Shown here: one piece after another, positions 1 through 11,601 of the stretch
Position numbering within the stretch: position 1 is the first letter of the stretch
Layout: every line of letters starts with the position of its first letter
Source: Kalaharituber pfeilii
Taxonomy: Eukaryota; Ascomycota; Pezizomycetes; Pezizales; Pezizaceae
Length of the DNA stretch: 64,000 nt
Direction of reading: 5' to 3'
NCBI GenBank assembly: GCA_015179045.1
Contig: WHUZ01000006.1
Location: forward strand, 806,001 to 870,000
Position numbers and translations under genes: made by a program
The notes under the pieces: model-generated
Databases searched by the model: none
The model's input: the letters and a program-made list of their open reading frames with translations, nothing else
What the model was told of the DNA's origin: nothing

Positions 1-2392
1 GTAACGTTAGTATGGAAGTCTGGATTCGAAGCTGTTTGTCAATATGGAATTTCATTCAAGTTGGCTACCCTCCCCGCCCTTCTTTGTTAACCGCTAGCTA
101 ATTGAGATAAGATCAAAACAGCTTGGAAACGAGAGATTCAAACCTCGCTCAGGTGCGTTCGATGGCTTCCGTTCACTCATTCAGCTTGTCATTTCTAACA
201 GAAGGGCTTAGTTGTTCGAACTCCGGAAGACGCAGCTTGCGCTGGGGGTTTTGACTACGTTTTGCTTTGTGTCAAAGCACTCCCTGATGTATATGACATC
301 GCAGCGGTCATTGAGTCTGTGGTTACTCCACATCATACCTGCATTCTTGTGAATACATCCAATTCCCTCGGCATAGAACCATTTCTGCACACACGATACC
401 CCAGTAATGTAATACTTTCACTTGTTTCTGGAGCGAACATCAACCAGGTTGGACCAAGCGAGTTTGAGCACTTCGGCAATTCCGATATATGGGTAGGGTC
501 AACTATAAAAAATTCGGAAGTTGCTACGAGCATTCAAATGGATATGGCAGAAGCTCTGGCGTTGACTCTTGTCTCTGGAAATGTTGAATGCCATGTATCG
601 CCCAATATTCGGCAGCAGCAATGGGAAAAGATGCTAGGGTATGTCATTGGTATAAGTGAAGAATCTTGAATGAATCTAATGTGTGTTCGACTGTAGGCCA
701 ATTGCATTTCACCCACTAAGTGTACTTCTAGATTCTCCTAATCACGCGGCAATATTAGAAAAGCCAGGAATACGGAAATTGGTCAGTGATCTACTCGATG
801 AGCTCATCAACATTGCGAATGCAGAGGGATGTAAATTTCCTGAGGACATAAAAGCAAAAACAATTGAAGCTATGACACAGCCATCAGCTCATAACAGTAC
901 TATGTATCAAGACTTCATCAATCGACGCCCGATAGAAATTGAGGTGTATCTGGGTTCACCAATTAAGATTGCTCAGACGGTTGGGGCTAAGGCGCCACAT
1001 TGCGAGACTTTATATGGTGTTCTTCACCATATGAACCAGGCAAATCATGCGAAATCTCCGGGATCGTCTCCTCCTTCCACTGCAACTCCACCTCCATCGC
1101 GCCATATGCCACCCCGCCATCAAGTGAGTATCAGGGGAAGGCCAGCTCCCAATCCTCAAGGACCCCCGGGAGCATGCCTGGAAGACGGCCACCACCGCCC
1201 CCTCAAATGAATGGTTTACCTCCACCAAACTATCCAGCAAGAATGAATGGTGGATATTCCCCTAAGCCACCATCAAATGGGCTCTCGCGGAGGAACTCAT
1301 TTGATAATGACCTTGAAGAGTTCGGGCATATTGCCATGTACGGGGACATGCTAGAAATAGATGATCCCTATCTGCAGAGAATGGTGGAGGATTGCAGCCA
1401 AGTGCGAATGGCGGCGGGGATTATGGCCGCAACCGAGCACCTGCTGGAGAAATAGCGCTACGGGAGCGAGAATTGGCTATACGGCAGAGAGAATTGGAGC
1501 TGAAGGAACAGGAATTGATGAGGCGGGCTGGTGGAGCTGGCCGTGGAGGAGGTGGAGGGCACGGACGAAGACACAGTCATATTTACGAGGATGATGATGA
1601 TGAGGATGATGTTTACTACGATAATAGCCCTTTGCCGCCACCAGTGGATCCTGATAGTATCGATATGATGAGTGTGACATCTAGGCGGACTCGGCGCGTA
1701 CCTAGTGCCGGAAACATGAGGAATATGGAGCCAGGATCGATCCCGGCAACCCGTGCTGCGCGGCATCCTTTCATAAATGGAAGACCTGCCACAGTGAGAA
1801 ATCGCACCAGTGCAAGGCTAGTCAGTGAAATACCCGGGTTACACGATAACATACTTGAGAATCCCCTTATGGGCTACTCGTCAAATAGATACGGTGCGGT
1901 GGACAGGAAAATGCTCCATGATTCCTCTCGTGCAAACTCATTATCTGTTACGAGACTAGGGGACATACGAGATGATCCTGCATTCTCTGGGCTGGGGCAA
2001 CGTGGGGGACCATATCCACCAAACGGGCCTGTATCACGACAAGTGGGTCCCGCTCCAAATATGAGGCCTAACGGTCCCACAGGCCCCACGAATGGCTATT
2101 CTCCCGAATTTCGAGGAAGGGGGGCCAGCCTGGTCAACCCCCAATCCGGCAGTCACCACCAAGATTTGTCCCGAGCCCCGGTGATCAAGCAGTGCCAGGT
2201 TCAGTGGATCACCCCAATTATGATCCTGTAAGCCACTCCAATCTGACTAAAGGTCCACCAAGTAACACAAATCGAAGTATAACGGGTAGTGCAAGCGCCA
2301 GCGCAGCTAGTGGCGACAGTAGCAGCGGGATTAGTGGTCACCTTGACTCAGAGCATTCAGCCTACAGCAGCTCAAGTAGCCTGGAGAGATAG
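1..2392 (+). CDS. 2-dehydropantoate 2-reductase (ketopantoate reductase)-like protein with long disordered tail, 5' partial
   Basis: The N-terminus lies before the window. Exons read as 1-59, 112-152, 212-638 and 697-2392, each with GT-AG introns in matching phase; the joined peptide runs through ERFKPRS then VVRTPEDAA, FDYVLLCVKALPDV and ILVNTSNSLGIEP, which is the pattern of fungal ApbA/PanE-type reductases (NADPH-dependent reduction of ketopantoate in pantothenate synthesis, by family knowledge). The C-terminal reductase domain follows (about 698-1050), then a Pro/Gly/Ser/Asp-rich tail with a charged RERELAIRQRELELKEQE helix near 1460-1520, as in long fungal members of this family. The reading frame changes three times in the tail, near 1170, 1390 and 2175, always as if one base were missing. 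Stop at 2390-2392. It could be a working gene with sequence errors or a decaying one; enzymatic activity is not shown because the Rossmann Gly motif is outside the window. Confidence 0.75.
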
Positions 2393-3290
2393 GCTGGTTT
2401 TCTCAGCTGAAAAGCGTTAAGAGGTGGGCTCCAAATCAACCGACGGTGATAGACATATCATTGTTTATATGTTGCATGGTGTGGGGCAGGAGTGGTTTTG
2501 CAAATGGTGCAAACCATCACCCCGCTATAGTTGACCAGTTTCCTGAACTCACAAACCTCAATATTAAACTATTCATTGGTTTCAGGAAATCTCAATTTCA
2601 ACAGCTGCTGGCGGGTTAAAGAGCATTGGGTACTTAGAAAGGCGTGTGGGCATAGGGTTATGCGTACAAATTATTTCTTTTCATTGGGTTTGGTCAAAAT
2701 AATGGTGTCATGACGGATCTTACTTAAGGCCTTATCATATTCCTCGTCGTATAATCACTCCTTTTGGCATTCGTTCCATCACATTCATTTTTCTTTAACT
2801 CTAGAGAATTCCCATTAGTTTCCTTCATCTGAAGAAAAGAGTACGCAGACTATTAACTCCCTAGTTTGTCATGCTTCTGGAGAATTGATGCGTTCTATGA
2901 ACATTGTTTTTGCTACGCAAGGTGATTTTGGCATCTACCGTCAGCTTCGGGATATGCAAGTGTCGGCCTGTCTAGTGACCGGCATTGACACTTTTTTTCT
3001 GACGAGATATCGTTCGGTGATTGCCACTGGTATTTTGGGTTTTTAATTTTTTTATATTTTTATTTATTTATTAATTTTTTTTTTTTTTTTAATAAAAAAC
3101 GTTGAATTCCATCCACTGTTACCACGATTCACTGCCACTGGCATTCCCTAATTCGTATTATACCCGCTCGGCTTCCTGTCCCTTGTAGTTTTATGCACAT
3201 TGGTTCCTTTGGTTAATACTTTTATACTTAATCATAGTTGCCATACGAATTGTATATAGGTATATCTAGTCCTTATTTCGTTCCCTTCTT
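2393..3290. other. Downstream spacer of the reductase-like gene
   Basis: No coding stretch is recognisable. The first few hundred bases are probably 3' UTR. A T-rich/A-rich low-complexity block sits at about 3045-3097. Confidence 0.4.
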
Positions 3291-3491
3291 CTACTCGATA
3301 TCAAATTCTGCCATGCGCAAGTAACCACAGGCAGTTCCATGCGAGTTACAAATAGTACACTTTTTTTGGAGCCTGTCTAGGCATACAGTGAAGTAGTTAC
3401 ACATATCACAAACGCATTGTACAGCTCTTGAGGGCTGCAATTTTTTCCCACATTCACACCGGCGACCGAAATTAATTTCCTGCAAGCCCAC
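3291..3491 (-). CDS. Small cysteine-rich ORF, unrecognised
   Basis: A 66-residue reading frame has nine cysteines in an ordered pattern: CxC, ten residues, CxCxxC, five residues, C, seven residues, CxxC. This resembles a zinc-binding fold more than chance coding. The sequence just before it on the minus strand, CTTGCAG, could be a 3' splice site, so this may be an internal or last exon of a longer gene, or a remnant of one. No flanking exon could be identified, and no family is recognised. Confidence 0.35.
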   Translation of the reverse strand: MGLQEINFGRRCECGKKLQPSRAVQCVCDMCNYFTVCLDRLQKKCTICNSHGTACGYLRMAEFDIE

Positions 3492-3881
3492 TCCACTTCA
3501 CTCAATTCAATTGCAACAGATTGAGCAACAGAAATCGAGATACAGATCAGCTATTATCCTTGTTGGGGAAATTCTTCCTTCGGTGGTCCAAGAAACCGTT
3601 ATCCCGGTCGCCTCCATGAATAGAATTTCAATATGGAACGACTAGACTGATTGTGCGTATTGCGTATGTGAGGCTTGTCTCAGAGCACGGACGTGCAGGT
3701 AAAATATCCTGGTTTGAGACATTAAGTGTTGTACTTTTTGTAGGTATTTAGTCGATATCCTAGTCTAGTCGTATTTTCCTAGCGTTTCGGAATCGCACAG
3801 GGATATTATATGATCTCTGCTCAGTCTAGGCCCCTGCCACACCCTTTGGACCCTGTACCGAACGCCACGAAAGTACGAGTA

Positions 3882-4053
3882 CAGGTGAACCCGGCTATAA
3901 TGAAGGCCAAGCCTGACCGATTTCCTTCACTATAACCAGTTTTCACTATAGCGAGGGCACCTGAGGGTCACCTGTATACAAAGAATCCCGCCCATCCCTT
4001 CACTATAGCCAGGTTCTCACTAAAAAGCGGTTCATTACAGCCAGAGTCACCTG
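3882..4053. mobile_element. Small TA-flanked TIR element, pogo-like ends
   Basis: The left end TACAGGTGAACCCGGCT (from 3880) and the inverted right end (to 4055) share about 24 bp with few mismatches. With TA taken as the target duplication, the element is 172 bp. A second right-type terminus (TCACCTGTA) lies inside at 3968-3976, and CACTATAG motifs recur, so this may be two nested copies. Ends of the type CAGGTGA plus CTATAA are typical of pogo/Tc1-class elements; the class assignment is inference. It encodes no protein. Confidence 0.65.
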
Positions 4054-4055
4054 TA

Positions 4056-4955
4056 TGTAGTGCTCTAAAAGTCGGGAATGGCAAATGAGAATGCTATTGA
4101 TGTTTTAGCTGCCCAGCACAATGGATATATTAAAATTTTGACGTGGAGTGAGTCGCACAGAGAAAGAAAATGGTCTCCGCACGAAAAGGAACGGCAGCAG
4201 CGGGCCCGTCAGCGAGTGTTAGGATCAACTAGGAGCACATTACCCCATCAACGTGTCTGACGATGTCAGTTTAGCGATTTTGAACATGAAAGTATTGCAC
4301 ATGGAAGTCCCACATCGGCGTCACGTCCGTGAGAATAGTGAGTATGCTCAGTCGTCATCTTCCTGAATATATAATACCCTTCTAGAACCTACACATTGTG
4401 CATATGCAAGTAAATGGTAAGGGACAAAGGCGTTAGTTCTCGGCACCCAAAGGGCCAATTTCCATCACTTCCTGAATTGGTAAATTCCCCCATCGGTCAA
4501 TGCATAAAGGGATGGCAGTTCAGTACATATTTTCGTAATGCACCCTTCAGTTGTAACGTATGTAACGAATAAGACCATATTCAAAAGTAAGATCATACTC
4601 AAGAATAAGATCCTAGATGATGGTGTTCGCTCCTGAACATTAAGTGTACTTGAATAAGACCATACCCCTTGAATAAAACCATATCGTGGTATGGATTGCA
4701 CTTCCTCAGGGCGGGCCTAGCAATAACAAAATCAGTATTGAGGGGATACCAAATGATCATGTACTTGGTACTCCTTATTGGGTGTACTCAACTCTAAGAT
4801 GAGCAACCAAATACATGCAAAATACAAAGAAACATAATAATATATAACAAGATATAAGGGAATGTGGTGATCTTGACAATATGCTATATTAACTATGCAA
4901 AATCGTGGGATTGATGGGTATATAGCTATGACTTCACGTGCCTGCCATACTTAAA
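4056..4955. other. Intergenic region with GAATAAGACCATA repeats
   Basis: No gene is recognised. Degenerate copies of an AATAAGACCATA-like motif occur between about 4565 and 4685. The last 100 bases are probably the 3' UTR of the minus-strand acid phosphatase gene. Confidence 0.4.
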
Positions 4956-6909
4956 TCACTCTCGCCCTGGCTGCTTTAAGAAGGTTGGCCTATCAGGCGC
5001 CCCAGGATCGAGACCACACACTTCTCTAAAGTCACCACCGAGTCTCCCTCTCTCTGCAACATGTGCGATAAACTGATCCAATGGACAACTATTACCTGGC
5101 CCAGAATCACATCCCGGCAATGCCACGATCCCGTCATTAACGTTAAAGCGGACAAAGATGCCATCTTGGGACTTTTTGTGCTTTGAAATCGCTTCGCAAG
5201 TCATGCGTTCGAAAACGATACGACCTCCCATAGGGACAATTTGTGAAGTCTTCCACCGACGATTCTTGTATATATGGTCCACGGGAAGGTCAATCTTGTC
5301 GTCAAACAGGCCTAGTGATGCAAGCATGGGGACAATATCTCCATCGTGTACACTATTAACTGTTGGTAAGCATCAAAAATATGAATACCCTTGACAACGA
5401 CGTAAACTCACAAGCTGAAAAATACTGTTCCTGCGTTAGGTCCCTTCTGTATGAGATTTGCTGTTGCATTAACCCATAACCAGCCCATAGCCCTTGCGTA
5501 CGGATTTCCAGGACCGGTCCTGTAGTAATGAATAACATCGCGAGCATATTCAAACTTCAGCCACTCATCCTCAGTGAAAACGTCACACCATTTGCTACTT
5601 CCTCGGACCGTTGTTTCAAAACCACACATTTCTTGCATACTGTATATTTCAGAATCTATCATCAAGAGATTAGTCCGTTATTACAAACATCTTTAAATAG
5701 GTACCAACCTGTAAAGTTGAAACCTGGATTCTCCTTCTCAAGTCGTTTTGAGATCTTGCCTAGGTATGTTGATCTGTATTCTTCGAGTTTCTTTACTCCC
5801 AGATCGTGCCCATTAACTGGATCCTCGTTGTACCTTTTGCAGGTTTCACTAGTACAAAGCATGAGAAAAATCTGATCTAGTGGTCAACAGATTGTAATAT
5901 CATACCCTGGGGTCAATGTGTCCCCTCCTCTGTCTTCAGCCTCGGAAATAATTTCAAGTTTTGCGATCCCCGATTTTTCATATCCAAGTCCAAAGAAGCC
6001 CATACCGAAATATCGTGCGGTATTGACTACTCGGTCGCACTCTGAGGCCCAAAAGACCGTAGGAGGCGGATAAGCTGTAGTGTCATTCCAGAGATGCTGA
6101 TATCGAGTTCGAAGCTTGACACCGGTACCAAAAATCTCGAGCGAGCCAGCATATGGACCCGTAGTTGTAAGATGCTCGAAGTGTCGTTGAGGCGCTTTTG
6201 AACAAACCTGTTAACATAACAACTCGGAGTGGTTTCAAAATTTTGCTAGTTACCATGCGAGAAATAGTCCCAATTGTTTAAAAATGCGAGTGAGCCCTTC
6301 TTTTGCTGTTGACTTGACTTAATTCGATTCACGAGAGTTATCATGCCTACACCTTCACATTAGCCCAGCCTAATCAGCTCAGCGGCTGGGTTAGGGGTGA
6401 AGATCACGTACGCTCACCAGCACTTTGAGTAGGATAACGTTCACCATGTCGCGACATCTGTTTTAATCAGCTGCTGCTCCATCTTCCATAAGGAAATATT
6501 ACCATACCATGTGCACCATGTCCACCTTGCAACCTTTGGGAACATCGATTCCACCTTTGACGAGATTATCTACACGTTGTACCCAAGGTCCATTCCCTCC
6601 AAGATGATATAAGAGATTCCATTTATGGCTTGTGCTTGTATCTGACGGATTCTGAAAAAAGCTGAACGGTGGTATAGGATGGCTTAGATATGCTTGGGGA
6701 GAAAACAAAAACAAGACTGAAGCTATCAAGCAAATGATAGACGAGGCAAGAAAGAGATATACGGCCATCCTCACAAGCAGAGGGTTGCGAGGTCCTAGAC
6801 CAGAAAACATAGATTGTCTGTTGAGTATTGCCCGTTCACCAGCAGGTTCGTTGGAGGGATCCACAGCTTTGTCAAACCCTGCAGGCGAAAAGGTTGCTTT
6901 TGGATGCAT
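4956..6909 (-). CDS. Histidine acid phosphatase, membrane-anchored, seven exons
   Basis: Exons, complement of 4956-5352, 5412-5655, 5709-5848, 5906-6194, 6254-6346, 6418-6457 and 6508-6909; all introns are GT-AG and the sum, 1605 nt, gives 534 residues. The phosphohistidine motif RHGERYP begins at R137 (H138 is the nucleophile) and the late HD motif is in VHDGD at residues 405-406, so both catalytic elements of branch-2 histidine phosphatases (acid phosphatase/phytase family) are present. LTTTGPYAG and the CDRVVNTARYF stretch also fit. Instead of a cleavable signal peptide it has about 47 mostly hydrophilic residues and then a hydrophobic segment at 48-69, so it is probably a type II membrane protein with the catalytic domain outside the cytoplasm. 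It would release phosphate from phosphomonoesters; the substrate cannot be told from sequence. Start chosen as the first ATG of the open frame. Confidence 0.92.
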
Positions 6910-8221
6910 GGAGCTGAAAGATGTAGTTCCTAAATGCCAGGTCTAAGGCCAGCTCTATTTGTATCGATAGCCAAAACAGCAGGGATCACATTTCGAAAAA
7001 TTCAAACGGTTATTGGTGCACTACAAATTTTTCAATTTCATGAAGCCACTTCAACCATTTGATAGAGCTTTTTAACAATGAACAAGAAATAAGATAAAAA
7101 GGAAATATAAACAAAGTAAACCACATAACGCCAAACAGCCCAGATGTGATTGTCTTAGGGAAAGCAAAGGCCCGTAGCCGAAGTAGTTACACTCCCAGCC
7201 TCGTATGAATCCCTTCCAACAACCAACCCCAAGTCCTTGCCTATTTGTGTACTCAAAAACTGACCTTCCGTCTGCCAAATTCATGAAGGAGGTAGCTTTT
7301 GAGTATATCGTCCTAAGAGACCGGCCTATACAACAACACCCTGTTCACCCATACTCTCACTTCTTATCGTATCATGACGGTTGCTGCTCCGAGATTTTAT
7401 TTCGTGACAGATCAATTATGTGGTTGGGTTGGGGTTCATCTACAAATCCATTAATACCCACAGATATTTATGTGTGATGATGCTCAAAACGAACCTTTCT
7501 CTTGCCGCCAGTCAAAGTGACATTAATGAAACGACGAGTGTAGCTGTATTCGCCGTCAGTCGATCCATCCCCTCTAATGATTGTAAGGAAACCTACAGGA
7601 TTCTCTTCTTCGCTCGGCCCTTAGGGGACTTCGGCTTCTCCTGCTTTTCGACCTATACACCACCAAACGTATATTAGCCCTGGCCGTCTCCCGGTGTGAA
7701 TTATTGCCTGCTGGGCGGCATTTGCGGTGATCCGTACCTTTGGGGTCTGAGACTTGACTTTACCAGCACGAGCCAACGATCCGTGAACTTTGCCCATATT
7801 TGCAGTCTTTTAAAGACGGTATGACCAGAGTATATTAGGCAGAATCTGCGTATCGCAGTATCAATATTCCAAGTGAAGCGATGCCGTGCGGAAGGTTGTC
7901 GTACTACTCCGGGATATAAGCGACAGTAACTCTTAGTGAAGGATTCTAACGGTTCGCCACATTCCATTAGATGAAAGAGGAGGAGTGACTGTTAGGGTTG
8001 ACCCTGCTGATACGCCACAGGAGTGGCGCAACCCCTTTACCATAAATCGTGACTAAACAAGCACCAATGCCAAAGTTTTAGCTCCAGCTGATGTTATTAC
8101 CCGAGGCTCCTGCATTCGACGTATTTAGTCAGGGATTTCATGTACTGAATTCCCCGAGCACGAGAACACTGAACTGTCTCTGCCGTAAAGATTCGAAGGT
8201 CCTCCAACATAGCAGTCCACG
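6910..8221. other. Intergenic region between acid phosphatase and peroxiredoxin
   Basis: The spacer between divergent genes, 1.3 kb. It presumably holds both promoters. Only short chance reading frames are present and no repeat is recognised. Confidence 0.4.
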
Positions 8222-8949
8222 ATGCCACTTAAACCAGGTGACAATTTTCCAGAAAGCGTCAAATTTGGGTATTGGACCCCTCTACAGAATATGCACCAAG
8301 AAATCAAACTAAATGATTGCATAGATATGTTCACTACGAGGGGGAGGATAGCGAACTAACTCAATGTGGCATCAGCACTACATACAATGCCTCCCAGGAA
8401 TGGACAGGTAAGAAAGTTGTGCTTTTTGCTGTTCCAGGTGAGCCAATATCCCGTTGTCTCGGTAGTGTGTCTAATGGTGTTACAGGCGCCTTCACACCCG
8501 GATGTCAGGGTGTGCATCTTCCTGGGTTTATCAAGAGGTACCAAGATTTCAAGAGCAAGGGTGTAGACATAATTGCAGTCATCGCCTATGACTCTCCGTT
8601 CGTCATGTATGGGCCCATATTCTGCAATAAGCCTATGGCCAGTTGAATAACTATGGATTCTGGGATAAACACAGGGCTGCTTGGGGTAAGGCAAATAAAG
8701 TTTTTAACAAGGAGATTTTATTTTTGAGCGATCCCGGCGCTACATTCAGCAAATCCATTGGGTGGAATAATGGCACACAGACTGCTAGATATGCAATTGC
8801 TCTGGATAAAGGCGTCGTTATATATGCTGGGAAGGATGAGAGAGGACGATTTGATGTAAGCCAGCAAGTGCCATTTACATTGACATTCATGCTAACACAA
8901 AGACTACTTCTAGAATTCCTCTGCCGAAACCGTGTTGGCAAAGTTGTGA
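8222..8949 (+). CDS. Peroxiredoxin, PMP20/AHP1 (Prx5) type, probably peroxisomal
   Basis: Exons 8222-8268, 8325-8437, 8486-8606, 8675-8855 and 8914-8949; all introns are GT-AG and the sum, 498 nt, gives 165 residues, the usual family length. The protein starts MPLKPGDNFPESVKFGY and carries the peroxidatic cysteine in AVPGAFTPGCQ (C60), with the conserved TTYNASQEW before it and FLSDPGATFSKSIG later. The family reduces H2O2 and alkyl hydroperoxides. The C-terminus is AKL, a canonical PTS1 tripeptide, so import into peroxisomes is likely. The active site reads TPGC where most relatives have TPTC or TPVC. The start is the only ATG giving the family N-terminus. Confidence 0.95.
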
Positions 8950-9816
8950 CCTGTTTGTGATACCGACCTGTCTGACTGAACCGACTTAGATAAAAGCGAA
9001 CCTCGTTAAGTTAGAGTTGAACAGGGACATGGATGGGGAATTCTGTAATTGGTAATTTGATCATGATATCAATCTCGCAACGGGGGTTTCCCACGTACCA
9101 ATAGCAGCCTTAAAAGCCTTCAAGCATGTTAAATCCAACCTTAGATTGTGCGTGATTATCTGGTGACAAGTCTACATATTTACTGCATACTGTAAATTCA
9201 GGTTAAGATTATTGTGATCGCTTGCTTCCTAAATAAGTGAACGTCCATATCCCACTCGCGTACAAGGTAACCAAATTAAGTAATAGCCAACTATTTTTAC
9301 AATGGATATCTGGGAGGCAAAACTCCGGAGCTGGGAATACAACGCCTTTACTCCCTTCGCTTCAACTCCGAGTTTCTATCCATCAGCACAATCAACTAGC
9401 ATCATTTCAGAGCTGATTGCACCTTCCACGCGTTGCTTTGGCCTTGGTTTTCCAGCAATCTTATATTCTATCCGTACATCAAGATAGAGTAAATGATCAG
9501 CCACTGGCACTCGTATTGGGTCAGGGGTAATGGCAACAAGTGGAAGCGGAGAATACTCTTGCATCTTAGATTTTTGCCCTTTATGTGCTAAATGTTAATC
9601 GTTACACAAAGACTAAATACTAACGTTTTCAATATTAAGTTCTTTCACCCTATTATACTCCTCTTTTCTGTGAAACCTCGAATTATTGGTGTTGATTTGA
9701 AGTAGCGTAGCTAAACAAGACGGTTACACGGACCCCAGGCTTCAGCGAGCCGCTGTTACAGAGCTCATGTCGAAGATTTACAACTTTTTCGTGCCAGCTT
9801 GTGATAAGACCCACTA
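8950..9816. other. Intergenic region
   Basis: About 870 bases without a recognisable gene. A minus-strand frame at 9376-9564 codes a protein-like peptide but has no family match, splice context or repeats to support it. Confidence 0.35.
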
Positions 9817-10555
9817 CTAGGTCGTTTCAAAAAGTATCTGGACGCCTTACTAATGCATACTATGTAGTATGCAGTATTTGGTATGCACTAGTATACTTCT
9901 AGACTAGCTCCTAGTTGAACCTAGCTAGAGAACGCCCCAACCAGACCCAAATCCAGATACTTTGCTGCTGGGCAACAGCTACACTCGCGGCTTGCTGTCA
10001 TGGCTGCTGTTTTGGATTCTACTCTGGGAACCATTTTGATAGCGTTTATACCCGTGCGAATAGCTATTTTGGCAATCATCTCGACAACTATTTTGACAGT
10101 CATGCAGCAGCAGTTTTTCTCAGCGATTTCGGTAGCAATCTTAACGGTCATTTCAGAAGATATTTTGACGAAAATATTAGTAGCGCCTTTGCAGCAGCCA
10201 TTTTGGCAGCCATTCTGGCAGTCATTTCGGCAGCCATTTCGGCAGCCATTTCGGTAGCTGTTTTGACGGTCTTTTTGACGGTCATTTCACACCTGTTTGA
10301 TAACTGTTTTTGTACCAGTTCCAGATAGCTATCCACACAATTATTATCTACTTGCATTATAATATTATGCTGCATAGTTATTTCCCCAACCTGCATTAGT
10401 ACATCTTGCCATTATATCATAGATGGCAGGCGTACTGCTAGTCTGGGCGTACTGCCAAGTACTGGATATCCTGAAGTGGGATAGTACATACTGCGTTCCG
10501 CATAGCGCATAATATGCATTAGTCAGGCGTCCAGATACTTTTTGAAACGGCCTAG
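9817..10555. mobile_element. Non-autonomous Tc1/mariner-like element with 43-bp TIRs
   Basis: The left terminus starts CTAGGTCGTTTCAAAAAG and the right is its inverted copy (CTAGGCCGTTTCAAAAAG); they agree over about 43 bp with two mismatches. Both ends are flanked by TA (9815-9816 and 10556-10557), the target duplication of Tc1/mariner elements. The string AAAAAGTATCTGGAC resembles ends of many Tc1-type elements. The 739-bp body lacks a transposase; its centre is a degenerate short tandem repeat. It needs a transposase from elsewhere. Confidence 0.85.
10070..10295. repeat. Degenerate 12-bp minisatellite inside the TIR element
   Basis: Tandem variants of TTTTGGCAGCCA / TTTCGGCAGCCA / TTTTGACGGTCA make up the middle of the element. 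The repeat keeps frames open on both strands (for example MAAEMAAEMTARMAAKMAA on the minus strand), which produces spurious ORFs. Confidence 0.7.
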
Positions 10556-11357
10556 TACAGCAGCCACATCGACTTCCAACTCAACAATTAGCAGCTAAAG
10601 TATCTGCGTTTCATCCATGCTTAGTACTAAAGGGTCTACTGCGAGATGCTTCCAAGTGACTAACTAGTTATTAGTTATAATTGGGAATTGTGAATATGAA
10701 TGAGTGTGTTTAGAAATCTGTCTTCAGGCCCTATTGCAGGTACGTTGATGCCCATATGATATTGTGGTTGTCACTGAACAACTGGGAATGGTTACCAGAA
10801 GGTACCAGAGAAAATACGCCAGCCAAACTAGGCAGGTGTCGTGAGGTATCCCTTTTACCCTTGCGAAATTCATTGGTATGTAATCTGAATTACCACGAAT
10901 ATGTCCCCTACACATCATTGCATACACATATCAACTTTACATGCAACATGCTCTCTCAACGTCAATGAGCTGTAATACAACAGGTGCTTAGGAGTGATGT
11001 AAAAGCTATCATGACACTTATGATTTTTAATTCGGATTCAGACTGCAATTCAGCTTTTAAGAAAAGTGATGTGTGACAAAGACATAAATATGAATAGGAT
11101 ATGTGTGTGTTATTTGTGTTTGTATTGACGTGAAGCGGATGTGAATACGCGGGTGCTGCGAAATAATGCGGGTGTATGCAGCAAAGTAGGCTACTGACTG
11201 AGCCCGTTACAAGTCAAATTTCATTGGTACAGGTAACAGGCGTTACGTTGGTACTGGAGACTACCAGCAAATAGGCCAATGAACGAAGGGGCCAAGGCAC
11301 TAAAAGCGCCTCAGTTAGTGGTATGATACTTTCTGGTAGCCATTCCCAGTATGATAA
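10556..11357. other. Intergenic region between two TIR elements
   Basis: Nothing recognisable: no coding homology, no repeat ends, normal composition. Confidence 0.4.
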
Positions 11358-11556
11358 GGCCCTGTTTGGTTGCAGTAGGTCGTATCATATCATTTAGACT
11401 AGACCTTGTATGAATGGCCAAGGAGGGACGCGACGTAAGAGATGCAATTGGAGTTGGGGAAGTGTTTGGTTGCTACAATTTGACTACGTACCGGCAGATA
11501 TGCAGTGCAAAAAAAAAAACGGCAACTTGAAGATTCGTTTGCTACATTCTCATTGT

Positions 11557-11601
<45 letters not shown>

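Noticed and set aside
9915..10396. Overlapping Ala/Met-rich frames on both strands
   Set aside because: They are products of the 12-bp minisatellite inside the Tc1-like element, not protein genes.
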